DNA from: Desulfomicrobium sp. ZS1
GTDB lineage: Bacteria; Desulfobacterota; Desulfovibrionia; Desulfovibrionales; Desulfomicrobiaceae
Direction of reading: 5' to 3'
Length of the DNA stretch: 64,000 bases
Assembly (NCBI RefSeq): GCF_024204645.1
Contig: NZ_CP100351.1
Location: 372,001-436,000, forward strand
In this document: piece after piece, positions 32,134 to 41,941 of the stretch
How positions within the stretch are numbered: the first letter of the stretch is position 1
Layout: each line of letters starts with the position of its first letter
Notes under the pieces: model-generated
Database searches by the model: none
Told to the model about the DNA's origin: nothing
Seen by the model: only the letters and a program-made list of their open reading frames with translations
Made by a program: the position numbers and the translations under genes

Positions 32134-33750
32134 CTAGCGCAGACAAAGACGAATTATATCCGGAACGTCAAGCACCAGTGCCAAACTGCCATCCTCCGTC
32201 ACGGCGCTGCCGAGGATGCCATCCAACCGGCCCAGAATCCGGCTGATCTGTTTCAGCACGATCTGCCGGTTCCCGACGATCCGGTCCACAATGAGCCCAA
32301 GGCGCATATCTCCGGCGCGGACAACCAGTACTGGAGCCAGCCCGGGTGCAGGGGCATCCATGTTGAAAAAGGTTCTTAAGCAGACCAATGGCAACATTCC
32401 CTCTCGCACGCACAATGTGCCGCGTCCAAGCCGCAAAGTCACGGATTCCCGGCGTATCTCCAAGCATTCTTCTATGTTGGCGATCTGCAGGAAAAATGAG
32501 TCATCGCCAATCATGATTTGCAGGGAATCAAGAATGGCGAGGGCCAAAGGCAGGCGGATGAACACAGTGGTGCCCTCTCCAGGAGTGGAGGAAAGGGAAA
32601 TATCTCCTCGCAAGGCCCGGACTTCCTCTCGGGCTGCGTCCATTCCTACGCCTCGTCCGGAATAGGCGCTTACGCATGTCGCGGTTGACAGTCCGGGCAT
32701 GAAGGCCAAATCAAGCAGGGAATCATCCTGCCCCTGAATGTGGTCAAGAGGGATGCCTCTGGCTAATGCCTGCTGGTGTAACTTTTCCCGGTTCACGCCC
32801 CGACCGTCGTCCCGAATCACAATCTCCACATCGGCTCCCACCTGTCGTGCCTCAACGCGAATCTGACCGGTTCGGGGCTTGCCGAGAGCGTTGCGCTCAT
32901 CCGGAGTCTCGATTCCATGGTCGACGGCATTGCGCAGCACATGGGTGAGCGGAGCATGCAGTCGCTCCATGGCCGTCTTGTCCAGTTCAGTGTCCTCTCC
33001 AGTCAACGTGAGTGACACTTGCTTGCCGGTCTGCGCAGCCATATCACGAACGAGACGGCGAATTTTGGCGAACATGGGCTTTAAAGCGACCAAACGCAGG
33101 GCCATGATCTGGTCTCGTAAGCAGCTTAAATTGCGTTCCAGTTCTTCGGCCAGAGCATCCAAGTCGCGATGCCGGCGAGACAGAGCGGTCAAGCGAGCCT
33201 GGAAAGCGGCCAGCTCTCCCAACTGGTCCACCAATATGTCGAGTTTGGACGCTGGAATTGTCAGTTGCACCAGTTGCAAACCCGGCTCGGGACCACCTGC
33301 TGGTCGCACGGACTTTGCGCTGTTTTCCATGCAGGCAACGTTCGTGCTCTCCCTACTTTCAGCGTCCTGCTCTGTGGCCAAGAATCGCTCCAATAGCATA
33401 AGGCTCTCGGAAGCATCCTTGTCTTCAGCCTCAAGGGGCCGCGAAATCATCCGACGCAAGCAATCGAAGACTTGCAGGAGGGCGTCGATCAAAATCCGCG
33501 ACAAGTCGATGCGACCGGAACGAACCAGATGCAACACATCTTCCGCCTGATGAGCGAGATCCGCAATCTTGACAAAACCCATTGTCGCCGCATCGGCTTT
33601 GATAGAGTGTGCAGCTCGGAAAATAGCATCTATCGATGACGCGGATTTGTCCTGTTCCAAAGACAGTACGTGCTGTTCGATGTTTGTGAGCTGTTCTACG
33701 CAGCTGATGGTGAATGCGTTCAGCAGTTCAACGTCCAGACTCATGGTCAT
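32134..33750 (-). CDS. cheA: CheA-family chemotaxis histidine kinase
   Basis: CheA passes phosphate from receptor arrays to receivers. The 538-residue protein has an N-terminal Hpt domain with H48 (FRAAHSIKADAATMGF). The dimerisation/ATPase core follows (PLTHVLRNAVDHGIE, VIRDDGRGVN, SGRGVGMDAAREEV), and the C-terminal CheW-like domain includes GLIVDRIVGNRQIVLKQI. The P2 docking domain is short or absent, and total length is below that of classical CheA. It lies immediately downstream of cheC and a lone receiver gene. No separate cheW, cheR or cheB is present in the window. Confidence 0.9.
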   Translation of the reverse strand: MTMSLDVELLNAFTISCVEQLTNIEQHVLSLEQDKSASSIDAIFRAAHSIKADAATMGFVKIADLAHQAEDVLHLVRSGRIDLSRILIDALLQVFDCLRRMISRPLEAEDKDASESLMLLERFLATEQDAESRESTNVACMENSAKSVRPAGGPEPGLQLVQLTIPASKLDILVDQLGELAAFQARLTALSRRHRDLDALAEELERNLSCLRDQIMALRLVALKPMFAKIRRLVRDMAAQTGKQVSLTLTGEDTELDKTAMERLHAPLTHVLRNAVDHGIETPDERNALGKPRTGQIRVEARQVGADVEIVIRDDGRGVNREKLHQQALARGIPLDHIQGQDDSLLDLAFMPGLSTATCVSAYSGRGVGMDAAREEVRALRGDISLSSTPGEGTTVFIRLPLALAILDSLQIMIGDDSFFLQIANIEECLEIRRESVTLRLGRGTLCVREGMLPLVCLRTFFNMDAPAPGLAPVLVVRAGDMRLGLIVDRIVGNRQIVLKQISRILGRLDGILGSAVTEDGSLALVLDVPDIIRLCLR

Positions 33751-33772
33751 TCCGTTCCGTCCGTGTCCACGT

Positions 33773-34393
33773 TCAGATCATACCGAGTTTGGCGTCGATT
33801 TTTTCGAGGAGTGCTTGCAGCGTTGTGGAATTGAAGAAAATAAAGACCTCGCCTTCCACGAGATGCTCGGTGATAAGGAAATTGGCGCGGATGAAAAGGA
33901 TGATTCTGTCCTCTCTATCGCCAGTGGGCAGAACCTTAATGATGTCATCCTCAAAATAATCGGGCGGCATGTAGTCGATGTGTTCGGAGAGCATGTTGGC
34001 GATGGAACCCATGACTCCGTTCAGAACGATATTGCCCACTTCCTGCAGTGTCCCTATGCGGAGCGAGTCCATGTCCAGGCAGAAGTCTTCCTGGCCGACG
34101 AGCAAAGACACCAGATTGGAGGCGCTTTGAGATGAAAAGACAAGCGCCGTCACGCCTTCAAAGGCACCCCCGAAAGCAATATTGATGGCCACGCCTTTGC
34201 CCCAATCACAGGTGCTGGGTTGGGAAGCGAGTTCGGTGGGGGAGAGAACCAAAATTTCCGGAACCTGCAGCGTGACGTGGGAATTGACCATCTGATTGAG
34301 CACGCCCGCAGCGTTGCCAACCCCGATGTTGATTAATTCACGGAGCACGTCGTATTGGTACTCGCTGATGTCGATGGAGGATGAATTTCTCAT
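33773..34393 (-). CDS. cheC: CheC-type chemotaxis phosphatase
   Basis: CheC/CheX proteins dephosphorylate CheY-P. The 206-residue protein carries two copies of the active-site ExxN motif. The first is in RELINIGVGNAAGVLNQMV, with a proline about 20 residues later. The second is in TLQEVGNIVLNGVMGSIANM. Both indicate a CheC with two potential sites. Its start is 4 bases past the receiver gene stop, so the two are co-transcribed and probably form a phosphatase/substrate pair. Confidence 0.85.
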   Translation of the reverse strand: MRNSSSIDISEYQYDVLRELINIGVGNAAGVLNQMVNSHVTLQVPEILVLSPTELASQPSTCDWGKGVAINIAFGGAFEGVTALVFSSQSASNLVSLLVGQEDFCLDMDSLRIGTLQEVGNIVLNGVMGSIANMLSEHIDYMPPDYFEDDIIKVLPTGDREDRIILFIRANFLITEHLVEGEVFIFFNSTTLQALLEKIDAKLGMI

Positions 34394-34397
34394 AACG

Positions 34398-34760
34398 TCA
34401 GTTCTTGGAAATCAATTGATTCAGGGCATCAAGAACTTCCTGCTCTTTTGGGGGCTTGGAGAGGATTTTGCGGGCACCAAGCGCAAAACAACGCTCCCTG
34501 GTAGTTTCTTGAATGTCTGCTGTTATAACCACAATATCCGTTTCCAGACCTTCCTGGCTCGCAGCCTCCAGTACTTCCAGTCCGGAAAGTTCAGGCATAT
34601 TCAAATCCAGTAAAGCCAAATCCGGTTTATGACTGCGCAGTATGTCGAGCGCTTCCAGTCCATTCTTTGCTTCAATGAAGTCATACTGCTGAGACTTCAC
34701 AATTTTTGATAAAACCAAACGTTGAAATAATGAATCATCCGCAATAAGTATTTTGGCCAC
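34398..34760 (-). CDS. single-domain response regulator (CheY-like)
   Basis: A stand-alone receiver of 120 residues: AKILIADDS (acidic pair), LALLDLNMPEL (phosphoacceptor D), VVITAD (T) and KILSKPPKEQE (K). A GTG at 34760 has GGAG six bases upstream and gives the usual start; the frame opens four codons earlier with TTG. It is the probable phosphate acceptor of the CheA encoded downstream and the target of the CheC. There is no output domain, so it must act by protein contact. Confidence 0.88.
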   Translation of the reverse strand: MAKILIADDSLFQRLVLSKIVKSQQYDFIEAKNGLEALDILRSHKPDLALLDLNMPELSGLEVLEAASQEGLETDIVVITADIQETTRERCFALGARKILSKPPKEQEVLDALNQLISKN

Positions 34761-34851
34761 GCTTATCTCCAATAATGTAAATATTGATAATTAATTTTAA
34801 ATATAAATATACGTGTGTATTTTTAAAATTAATATTTTATTATTAAAAAAA

Positions 34852-34897
34852 TTCGACTTTCGGGGTTAGCCATTAGCAGCTAACCCCGAAAGTCAAG
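34852..34897 (-). repeat. 46-bp mini-element derived from the IS4-family IS, also a terminator
   Basis: Read on the minus strand it joins the left end of the IS at 6026 (CTTGACTTTCGGGGTT) to its last 30 bases (AGCTGCTAATGG then CTAACCCCGAAAGTCGAA). The result is a near-perfect hairpin followed by seven Ts, 14 bases downstream of the receptor stop codon. It therefore should terminate transcription between the receptor and receiver genes. No target duplication is evident. Confidence 0.75.
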
Positions 34898-34910
34898 TAT
34901 CGATATTCAT

Positions 34911-36914
34911 TTAGTTCAATCGAAAACGATGCACTAAGCTTTCTAATTGAATGGATAAGGCAGATAAATTTTGAGCGCCGACATTTACTTCTTTACTAGC
35001 CGTAGTCATATTCATAGTGGTCGAGTGGACTTCGGCGATATCTTGTGCAATAGATTGTGAAACACTAGCGCTTTCAGTCACGAGGATATTGGCATTTTGA
35101 ACGCCAAGAGTTGCTTCTGCTATGTTTTGAACAATTTCACGCGTCGTAACTGCCTGTTCATTTATAGATGTTGATATTGTTTCAATGATCTCTCCTACAT
35201 CTCCTATGACCTTGGTGATGTCCTCAACTACGTGTTGCGCAGAATTTGTAGAAGCTTGAATCGCCGTGATTCTTTGGCGAATATGGTCGGCGGAATCAGT
35301 GGTCTGTCTTGCCAGTTCCTTGATCTCATTGGCCACAACGGCGAATCCCTTGCCAGCCTCTCCGGCCCGAGCAGCTTCAATCGTTGCATTGAGGGCGAGT
35401 AAGTTGGTTTGCGAAGAAATTGCGGTGATAGTTTCCGTGACCTTGCCTATGTCTTGAGCAGTCACAACCAGTTGCTGCATTATTTCACTCATGCCTTTGG
35501 CTTGGTCCGTGGCGTTAGTGCTGGTGGAATGGGCTTTAACTGAAAAGCCAGCTATATCGCTGATGGTGGAGCTCATTTCCTCTGCCGCTGAAGCCACCGT
35601 GGTAAGATTAGCAGATGTCTGTTCCATACTAGCTGCCACTGAAGAAGTATTGGCGCTCATCTCCTCTGCAGCTGCAGATACAGTGGAGGATCGATTGGTC
35701 GTGTCCTCGGCCCCGTCGGAAACCTGCGCGGAAAGAGATGCCATTTGCGTGCTGGTATTGGCAAGAGATGCGGCGTTAACTTGAATTTCGACCATCATCT
35801 CCTTCAGGTGCTGGACAAAATTATTGAAATATTTTGCTAGCATGCCCAGTTCATCTTTTGCTTCAGGCAGACGGACAGTCAGGTCACCATCTCCTTCAGC
35901 AATATCTTTTAGAGATGCGACAACCATATTGATGCGTTTGACGATATTGTAGGAAAAGAAACTCGTGACTACAATGGCGCACACCGTCAGGACTGCCATA
36001 AGGCTGAGACTGATGGTTAGGGTGCGAGTCATATTGGCCTGTTCTGCTTCCAGACGTTTACTCAGCTTGGTGCTTTCATCTGTGATGACTTGTTCTATGT
36101 CGTCAATTTTTAAACTCATCTGTCGAAAAAATTTTGAGCCAGGAATCTCGAACCCCCCATTTTGCGCCTTCAGCAGCAAGACGCGTAACATGCTTTCCAC
36201 TTCCTGCCATGGGTCGGATTTTGGCAGATTGCCAAGTTTCTCTGTGGAATCTTGACTCAGGACTAGTGCTGGAGAGCTTAAGCCCACATCAATCTCGCTT
36301 TTCAGACGGATGAGCAGTTCAAACTGATCGTTTGTCAAAGGCGCATTCAGGGTCAACAAACTTGAGCCATTGGCGCGCAGCTGTCCAGCACTCTCTTTGG
36401 CAACTTCAAGAATCATAAGTGATCCGAGGAGCTTCCCTAGAGCACGCGCGGTCGGGCCATTGGGAATCAGTCCTTGCATTTCAATAAGTTCTTGAATCAA
36501 CTCCGTGTATTCGGCAATTTGGCGAGGGCGTAGTGTAGGCTGCATCTGAGAGTAATCCGCACGCAACTGTTTCAGACGTGTAGCAATTTTGACATGTTTT
36601 AGTTTTTCGCTGTCTGGCAAAACTGCCTGTGATAGATTCTGTACAAACGCAGGCAGAGCAGAATCAGTTTTCTGCCGGAATTCTTGGACCTGAATAAACT
36701 CTGATCCGCCTGTCAAAAATAATGCAGTTCCGCCGCGTTCACGTTGAAGATGCCCGATTAAATTCGAAGTTGCTTGGAAGAGATAAATATTCTTGCCCAT
36801 TGCGTTGAATATAGAATGGTCTTTAATTACTTGAGATAGATTTACGCCAATAATAATGAAGAATGCGAGTAGCGGGACAAGTCCTATTAACAAAATTTTA
36901 TGCATAATTTTCAT
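34911..36914 (-). CDS. methyl-accepting chemotaxis protein with NIT sensor domain
   Basis: The receptor of 667 residues has an N-terminal membrane segment ([20 protein letters not shown]). A large extracytoplasmic NIT domain follows, recognised by [19 protein letters not shown] domains are linked to nitrate and nitrite sensing. A second membrane segment near 315-335, a HAMP linker and a cytoplasmic signalling hairpin complete it, with the tip around [26 protein letters not shown] precedes the ATG at 36914; the frame is open to 36971. No CheR-binding pentapeptide is seen at the C-terminus. It is the receptor of the adjacent CheA/CheC system, and its ligand class matches the nitrite reductase cargo downstream. 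Confidence 0.9.
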   Translation of the reverse strand: MKIMHKILLIGLVPLLAFFIIIGVNLSQVIKDHSIFNAMGKNIYLFQATSNLIGHLQRERGGTALFLTGGSEFIQVQEFRQKTDSALPAFVQNLSQAVLPDSEKLKHVKIATRLKQLRADYSQMQPTLRPRQIAEYTELIQELIEMQGLIPNGPTARALGKLLGSLMILEVAKESAGQLRANGSSLLTLNAPLTNDQFELLIRLKSEIDVGLSSPALVLSQDSTEKLGNLPKSDPWQEVESMLRVLLLKAQNGGFEIPGSKFFRQMSLKIDDIEQVITDESTKLSKRLEAEQANMTRTLTISLSLMAVLTVCAIVVTSFFSYNIVKRINMVVASLKDIAEGDGDLTVRLPEAKDELGMLAKYFNNFVQHLKEMMVEIQVNAASLANTSTQMASLSAQVSDGAEDTTNRSSTVSAAAEEMSANTSSVAASMEQTSANLTTVASAAEEMSSTISDIAGFSVKAHSTSTNATDQAKGMSEIMQQLVVTAQDIGKVTETITAISSQTNLLALNATIEAARAGEAGKGFAVVANEIKELARQTTDSADHIRQRITAIQASTNSAQHVVEDITKVIGDVGEIIETISTSINEQAVTTREIVQNIAEATLGVQNANILVTESASVSQSIAQDIAEVHSTTMNMTTASKEVNVGAQNLSALSIQLESLVHRFRLN

Positions 36915-37028
36915 ATTTTTTCCTTTATAAGAATCTATTGAATGTGCATATATACAAGTAATATTCGCCATTATTTCTTTTTAAAAACGAAGTATATTGG
37001 TAAGTTTTTCTCTATGAGAATTTGGATT

Positions 37029-38498
37029 TCAAAGTTGAACATCGGTTTCACTTTTTTTACATACTGTCGCAAGCGCATGCTTCAAGTCGTCCAGATGGAC
37101 CGGCTTGCTGATATAGTGATCCATGCCGACTGCGAGAAATTTTTCCCGGTCACCAGCCATAGCAAATGAGGTCATGGCAATAATGGGAATGTCAGCTTTT
37201 GCTCCGACTCCCGAGTTCCGGATTATTTTCGTAGCCTCAAATCCGTCCATGACCGGCATTTGGATGTCCATGAGGATACAATCGAAATCCTCTGATTTCC
37301 ATAGTTCAATTGCTTCGAGTCCGTTCTCTGCCGTGGATAAGCGCACTCCTGATTTTTCAAACAGCTTCTCCATGAAAAACTGGCTGGAAAGATCGTCTTC
37401 GACCAGCAGGACGTTGGCTGGTGTCAGGTTTTTTAGTGCCTCGTTCGGCTGTACGTTTTTGAATTGGGTAGCCAATTCAGAGCGAGCAAAGGGGAGGATT
37501 ACATACGCAGATGTTCCTTCCTCGGGCAATGTGTCAATAATAATATGTCCGCCCATGAGGGCGACTAGGCGTTTGACAATAGCTAGGCCAAGTCCAGCTC
37601 CTTGGTTAGCTCTGGTGTAAGTTGAATCGACCTGCACAAATGGCGTGAAAAGATCCTTGAGCCTGTCCTCCGGGATGCCGATACCAGTGTCATGGACACA
37701 GAAAGCGATTCGGATTTCGTCGGATCTCGGTGAGTTGATCTGAAAAATTTCAAGGGTGATTGTGCCTTGGCCGGTGAATTTGAAGGCGTTGCCTACTAGG
37801 TTGAAAAGGATCTGGCGAATCCTTGCCTCATCCCCAGTGAGGATCTCCGGTGTGCTTGGGTCAATGCGGCATATCAGGGGGACTTTTTTATCTTTGTAAA
37901 TGACATTAAATAGTTCCGTGACAGACTCTAAAAGATCGCTGACGAGAAACCCTTTTTGTTCGAACTCAAGTCTTCCCGTCTCAATTTTGGAGATGTCTAG
38001 GATGTCAGTGAGTAGCCTTGTCAGCCGGTTCGTCGAGCGGACGGCCATGTAAATATATTCTTTCTGCTCCTGATTCAGATCGGTAGTCTGTAGGAGCTGC
38101 ATCATGCCGTGGATGCCGTTAAGCGGAGTGCGGATCTCATGGCTCATGTTTGCCAAAAATTCGGATTTGGTCTTGGTAGCGGCTTCCGCCCTTTCCTTTT
38201 CTTTGATTAGAGCCTGTTCAGTATTTTTTTGAGCATTAATAAGTTCAGTATAGACAATCAAACCGCCTATGGTTCCATCTTCTTCAAACCATGGACGACA
38301 TTCCCAGCGGGTCCAATCAACTCTTCCGTCCTGGCGAGTAAATGGATCATCTTCTTCGGAGATGACCTCACCACTCAAAACTCTTTGGTGAACATCTTTC
38401 CACTTTTGAGGTAATTCTGGAAAAACTTCGTAATGATTTTTTCCAATTATATCTTTTTTTTTCAACTTTATAATCTCGAATATATTTATCGCTAACAT
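37029..38498 (-). CDS. hybrid histidine kinase, kinase-receiver part (frameshifted from its PAS N-terminus)
   Basis: This part contains the end of a PAS domain ([20 protein letters not shown]). A HisKA box ([16 protein letters not shown]), HATPase motifs ([34 protein letters not shown]) and a C-terminal receiver (LLVEDDLSS ... [13 protein letters not shown] ... KPV) follow. Its frame opens inside the PAS domain, and no ribosome-binding site is seen at 38498. The N-terminal half is in another frame upstream, separated by an indel in a nine-base A tract (38454-38462). If one base were gained or lost, a single hybrid kinase of about 650 residues would result. A real pseudogene, transcript slippage and a sequencing error are all possible. 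Confidence 0.75.
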   Translation of the reverse strand: MLAINIFEIIKLKKKDIIGKNHYEVFPELPQKWKDVHQRVLSGEVISEEDDPFTRQDGRVDWTRWECRPWFEEDGTIGGLIVYTELINAQKNTEQALIKEKERAEAATKTKSEFLANMSHEIRTPLNGIHGMMQLLQTTDLNQEQKEYIYMAVRSTNRLTRLLTDILDISKIETGRLEFEQKGFLVSDLLESVTELFNVIYKDKKVPLICRIDPSTPEILTGDEARIRQILFNLVGNAFKFTGQGTITLEIFQINSPRSDEIRIAFCVHDTGIGIPEDRLKDLFTPFVQVDSTYTRANQGAGLGLAIVKRLVALMGGHIIIDTLPEEGTSAYVILPFARSELATQFKNVQPNEALKNLTPANVLLVEDDLSSQFFMEKLFEKSGVRLSTAENGLEAIELWKSEDFDCILMDIQMPVMDGFEATKIIRNSGVGAKADIPIIAMTSFAMAGDREKFLAVGMDHYISKPVHLDDLKHALATVCKKSETDVQL

Positions 38499-38982
38499 AT
38501 ATATAGTTCATATTCTTGTCATGAACAGCTATCGCGCTTCTGCTGTGTTCAATAATATATTTCATCAATTCATGAGCATGATCAAGTTTTTTTTGAATAT
38601 TTATTTTTTTTGTTATATCTCTGCATATACACAGAATAAATTTTTTATTTTCAATAAAAGAGGCACTAGATGATATTTCTACATAAAAAATAGATTTATC
38701 TTTTCTTATATGTTTCGTCGTGAAAAAATCACCTTCAGAAGTGACCTTTTCAATCATATTAAGAGTCGAAATTTTGTCTAATCCCGCCTCCCAATCGCAG
38801 ACATGGAGATTTTTTACTTCTTCTTGGGTATAGCCTAGCATATTTGCAAATTTTGAATTTGCTTCGTAAACATTGCCATATTCATCCAGTATGACAATTC
38901 CATCCCTATGTTGTTCTAAAAGAACTCTGTAAAATAATATTTCGCGTTTGCTTGAATTTTGATCAGATAATTTTTTGTCCAT
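38368..38982 (-). pseudogene. PAS-domain N-terminus of the frameshifted hybrid kinase
   Basis: The first 180 residues hold a complete PAS domain with PAC (GIVILDEYGNVYEANSKFAN ... FILCICRDITKK) and the start of a second PAS ([19 protein letters not shown]). After IRDYK the frame shifts and the tail [12 protein letters not shown] is out of register. The other frame at the same place continues the PAS domain ([17 protein letters not shown]). The product would be a sensor fragment without kinase. The start is ATG 38982 with a weak leader. Confidence 0.7.
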
Positions 38983-39034
38983 ACGTACAATTTTTCCTGA
39001 CTTTTAAATTTCAAAATCTTGAAATAAAATTTTT

Positions 39035-40363
39035 GGTCCTTCCGGAAACTCTGTGGGTAACGTGTTCAAACTGACCTCGGATACAGGTCGAGTCCACCAC
39101 AGAAAAAATAGATCGCCGTCTTGAAATGATCCTTGTTGCTGTACCCGCACGCCTTTCGCTTGATGCTCATGATCTTGCTGTTTAATCCTTCGGCGACGCC
39201 GTTGGTGATCCGGTGGCGGCAGAAAGTCAGGATATTATCAAGATGCCGCGAAAGTAACTGTCCCACCCGCTTCATTGGTTCCAAGCCGGAACGATCAATC
39301 CATTTTATCCAGCGCTTGAAGAATCTCCGCCCCCATCCAGGAGACATGTAGCCCCACAATGACTGCAAGTTCTCTCTCATGGCCCACGCTTTGGCCACCT
39401 TGAGAGTGCTGGCCTTGAGGACGTCAAATGTCGGCTGATGCTTGGCAGGCAAGTTCTCGGGGCGAAACAGCCAAAGGTACTTGGTCCCTTTGAGGGTTTC
39501 GTCGCCCTGAGCCATCAGGGCCTTATGTTCTTGCTTGCGCACTTTATCCACGGCTTCATTCACGTGTTTCATGACATGAAATCTGTCGTGGACGATTTTG
39601 GCTCCGGCATCCGGCACATGCGCCATGGTCGCCGTGAAATATGGCTCCCACATATCCATCGCGATGGCCCGTATGGATTCCAGTTGGCCTGGCGAGAGCC
39701 TGCGGTAATATTCCTCCAGGCTGCTCTTCTTCCGCTCTTCGGAAACATGCTCGACAGTGCTGCGCATAAGGTCGCAGACGATGGTCATGTAGGAGTGCCC
39801 TTTGCGGAATGCTTTTTCGTCCACTCCGAGATAATGAATAGGACGGGCCTCCTTGCGTGAAAGGCCTCGTCGCACAGCTCGCTCCATTACTCCCCAAACC
39901 TCATCCCATGTGAGTTTCAGCAAGCGCCGAGAGCCTTCCACTGTCACGCACTCTGTGAGCACATCAATGATCCAGCGTTCCATGAGCAAGGTGAAGCGCG
40001 ACCGTGGTTCAGCCCAGGGCACAAGCACCTGGTGCACTCCATGTTCCGGGCATTCCACTCGCGGAACTCGGGCATGAAGTAACGTCTTGAACTGACATGT
40101 ATCCAGGTGACGCCAGACACGCTCGCCTACATGGTCTCGGCAGGGCAGAAGCTTGCCGCATTCTGGGCAGGGCCAGCGCTCCCCTGGGCCATGATCTAGC
40201 CAAATATCAACACTGTTCTCGGCTACTTTCAGATCAACCTTATCAACAAACCAAGGGGCTTTGCCTCCAAGAATCTGCGCGTAAAGTTCAGTGTCTCTCA
40301 TCGGCGTCCTCCGTGAGAAGACTCCTAACCAAGTCATTTACCTATAGCAATTCTGGAAGGACT
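39035..40363 (-). mobile_element. ISL3-family insertion sequence
   Basis: Terminal repeats are GGTCCTTCCGGAAACTC at the left and, on the minus strand from the right, AGTCCTTCCAGAATTGC. The element is about 1.33 kb with a single transposase gene. No 8-bp target duplication is evident, so one end may have recombined. A related solo end with a decayed transposase start occurs at 43850-44075. Confidence 0.75.
39066..40301 (-). CDS. ISL3-family transposase
   Basis: This 411-residue transposase has the N-terminal zinc-finger typical of ISL3 (WPCPECGKLLPCRDH ... CPEHG). An HTH region follows, then a DDE core with YLGVDEKAFRKGH (D), AIAMDMWEPY (D) and ITNGVAEGLNSKIMSIKRKA (E). The ATG at 40301 has CGGAGGA upstream and is chosen over 40337. 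It appears full-length. It is GC-richer than its immediate surroundings and separates the sensory cluster from the PII/DUF1538 region. Confidence 0.9.
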   Translation of the reverse strand: MRDTELYAQILGGKAPWFVDKVDLKVAENSVDIWLDHGPGERWPCPECGKLLPCRDHVGERVWRHLDTCQFKTLLHARVPRVECPEHGVHQVLVPWAEPRSRFTLLMERWIIDVLTECVTVEGSRRLLKLTWDEVWGVMERAVRRGLSRKEARPIHYLGVDEKAFRKGHSYMTIVCDLMRSTVEHVSEERKKSSLEEYYRRLSPGQLESIRAIAMDMWEPYFTATMAHVPDAGAKIVHDRFHVMKHVNEAVDKVRKQEHKALMAQGDETLKGTKYLWLFRPENLPAKHQPTFDVLKASTLKVAKAWAMRENLQSLWGYMSPGWGRRFFKRWIKWIDRSGLEPMKRVGQLLSRHLDNILTFCRHRITNGVAEGLNSKIMSIKRKACGYSNKDHFKTAIYFFCGGLDLYPRSV

Positions 40364-40444
40364 AAATAGAACTACAAGTGATTTTTAAAACCTAATTCTA
40401 AAAAAAAATATTTCAAAATACTAAATACAATTATTTTAAATAAC

Positions 40445-40807
40445 TCAACGGTCATTTGAATATTTAAATATAAATTTTACTTCTCCAGAATTACCATTGT
40501 GATAGTAGTCAGCAACCTTAGAATTTTTTTCGTGCTCATTCATTGGCCATGAAGTTGGAACATCGCTCGAATTAGACCAGAACATTATCTTGCAAAAATC
40601 ATTATCTGTACAAAGGCTTTGTATGGCTTCTTTGTAAACAGTTTCATCTTTTTCCCGCTCTTTTGACACAACAACAAATGTCATTATTCCTCTTTTTCCA
40701 GCAACAATCCAGTCTTGAGCATAAGAAGAAGTGGATATAAGAAAAGAAATAAAAATTATTAATATAGATCTGTTAAAAAAAAGCAAAATTTTACCCCCCC
40801 CCAGCAT
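40445..40807 (-). CDS. hypothetical exported protein with a G9 tract at its start
   Basis: The product of about 120 residues has a signal peptide (FNRSILIIFISFLISTSSYA then QDW) and a short mature domain with no recognised motif (YKEAIQSLCTDNDFCKIMFW contains two cysteines). Codons 2-5 contain nine consecutive Gs (40794-40802). The run either encodes LGGG or serves as a ribosome-binding site for a TTG start further in. Length changes of the run would shift the frame or spacing. The gene is AT-rich and isolated between an IS and a gene-poor region. Confidence 0.5.
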   Translation of the reverse strand: MLGGGKILLFFNRSILIIFISFLISTSSYAQDWIVAGKRGIMTFVVVSKEREKDETVYKEAIQSLCTDNDFCKIMFWSNSSDVPTSWPMNEHEKNSKVADYYHNGNSGEVKFIFKYSNDR

Positions 40808-41602
40808 TAATAGAAAAATTAAATTTTATCCGAAATTTAGGAAAATACACCCACACTAAAAGCATTATTTAAACAATTTTTGATAAAATATATTATTTCG
40901 CCCAACAATTGAGCCGCTTACCATGTCTTATAATAATATTTAAATTGAAGAGATTAGCTTCCAGGACCAGAGGAAAGGACAATCATACAGGAGCGAAGGC
41001 CTTTGGTCTTGCAGTTGCAATCAAAAAGAGCCGGGCCTTTCGCATGACAAACCATTCTAAAGTCACTTCTTTTAAAGAGTTCCAGTCAACTACAAGAGGC
41101 TTAATAAAAAGCGTTCCCGTGCACGATCCTGCGCTGCCTCTGAGCATCCAGAATTAGCCTATTTTGATTATCGCCCTGGGTGACCTCCTTCTCTTTGCCT
41201 GGCCGGATAAAGCGGACGTCAATCTTATGGAAGGAACTTTCGGCAGTAAACCCTCTCACAACAGCGATCTACTTGACGCCGTGCTCCGCGAAGACAACGC
41301 CAACGGCGGAGCAGGTCAAAGATGTTTTGCATATTCGGCGCGATGGAGTGCTTCGTTCTGTAATGAACGCTGAAAAAAAGTTCAGTGTGTTAATTGATCA
41401 TGTTTTTTTGACGATCCCATCATAAATATTCCAAAGCTTAAGAAGTGGATTAGTTTGAAATCCGTATCCGAAGAGCAAAAAGGACAATACAACCCGTTAA
41501 TCGACATGAGGATCTGAAAAAACAACTGCACATCATTTTCAGCATAAACTAATTTTCTGCTATCTTAAGCGGATTGAATTCAGCCTCTGAAGCAGCGTCA
41601 TA
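40808..41602. other. gene-poor region
   Basis: Several short frames (for example 40909-41157 and 41164-41373) lack ribosome-binding sites and recognisable motifs and overlap one another. I see no RNA gene. It lies downstream of the PII gene and probably contains decayed coding sequence of unknown origin. Confidence 0.4.
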
Positions 41603-41941
41603 TCACGAGAGAGGCTGGCAATCCAGATGGCATATCCCGGCCACGCCCTTGACAGGGATGATAAAGGCTATCCCGGCACCCGGTCGGTCCAAGTTGCCCG
41701 CTTCGACGACGGCCTTAAGGACGCGCAGGCTGATGTCGGATTTGACCAGGGTCAGGACAATCTCCTTCTCCGGATCGATGGCAAGTCCCAAGATGGATTT
41801 GACTTCCCTGATGCCCGTGCCGCGCCCAAAAATGATGGTACCGCCCTCGGCTCCAGCCTTACGGGAAGCGTCCACGATGGGCTCGCTGTGTCCCTTGTTC
41901 ACAATGGTCACAATGCAGTCGAAATTTTCCAGTATGTTCAT
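41603..41941 (-). CDS. PII-like nitrogen-regulatory-family protein
   Basis: This 112-residue protein has the ferredoxin-like PII pattern. It starts FDCIVTIVNKGHSEPIVDAS, then a T-loop-like glycine-rich AGAEGGTIIFGRGTG, and later KEIVLTLVKSD and GIAFIIPVKGVAG. The uridylylation tyrosine of GlnB is absent, so it is a divergent PII-like sensor. Its ATG overlaps the stop of the upstream DUF1538 gene (TGATG), so it is in an operon with two membrane proteins. By analogy to GlnK-AmtB it may gate that transporter; this is inference. Confidence 0.8.
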   Translation of the reverse strand: MNILENFDCIVTIVNKGHSEPIVDASRKAGAEGGTIIFGRGTGIREVKSILGLAIDPEKEIVLTLVKSDISLRVLKAVVEAGNLDRPGAGIAFIIPVKGVAGICHLDCQPLS

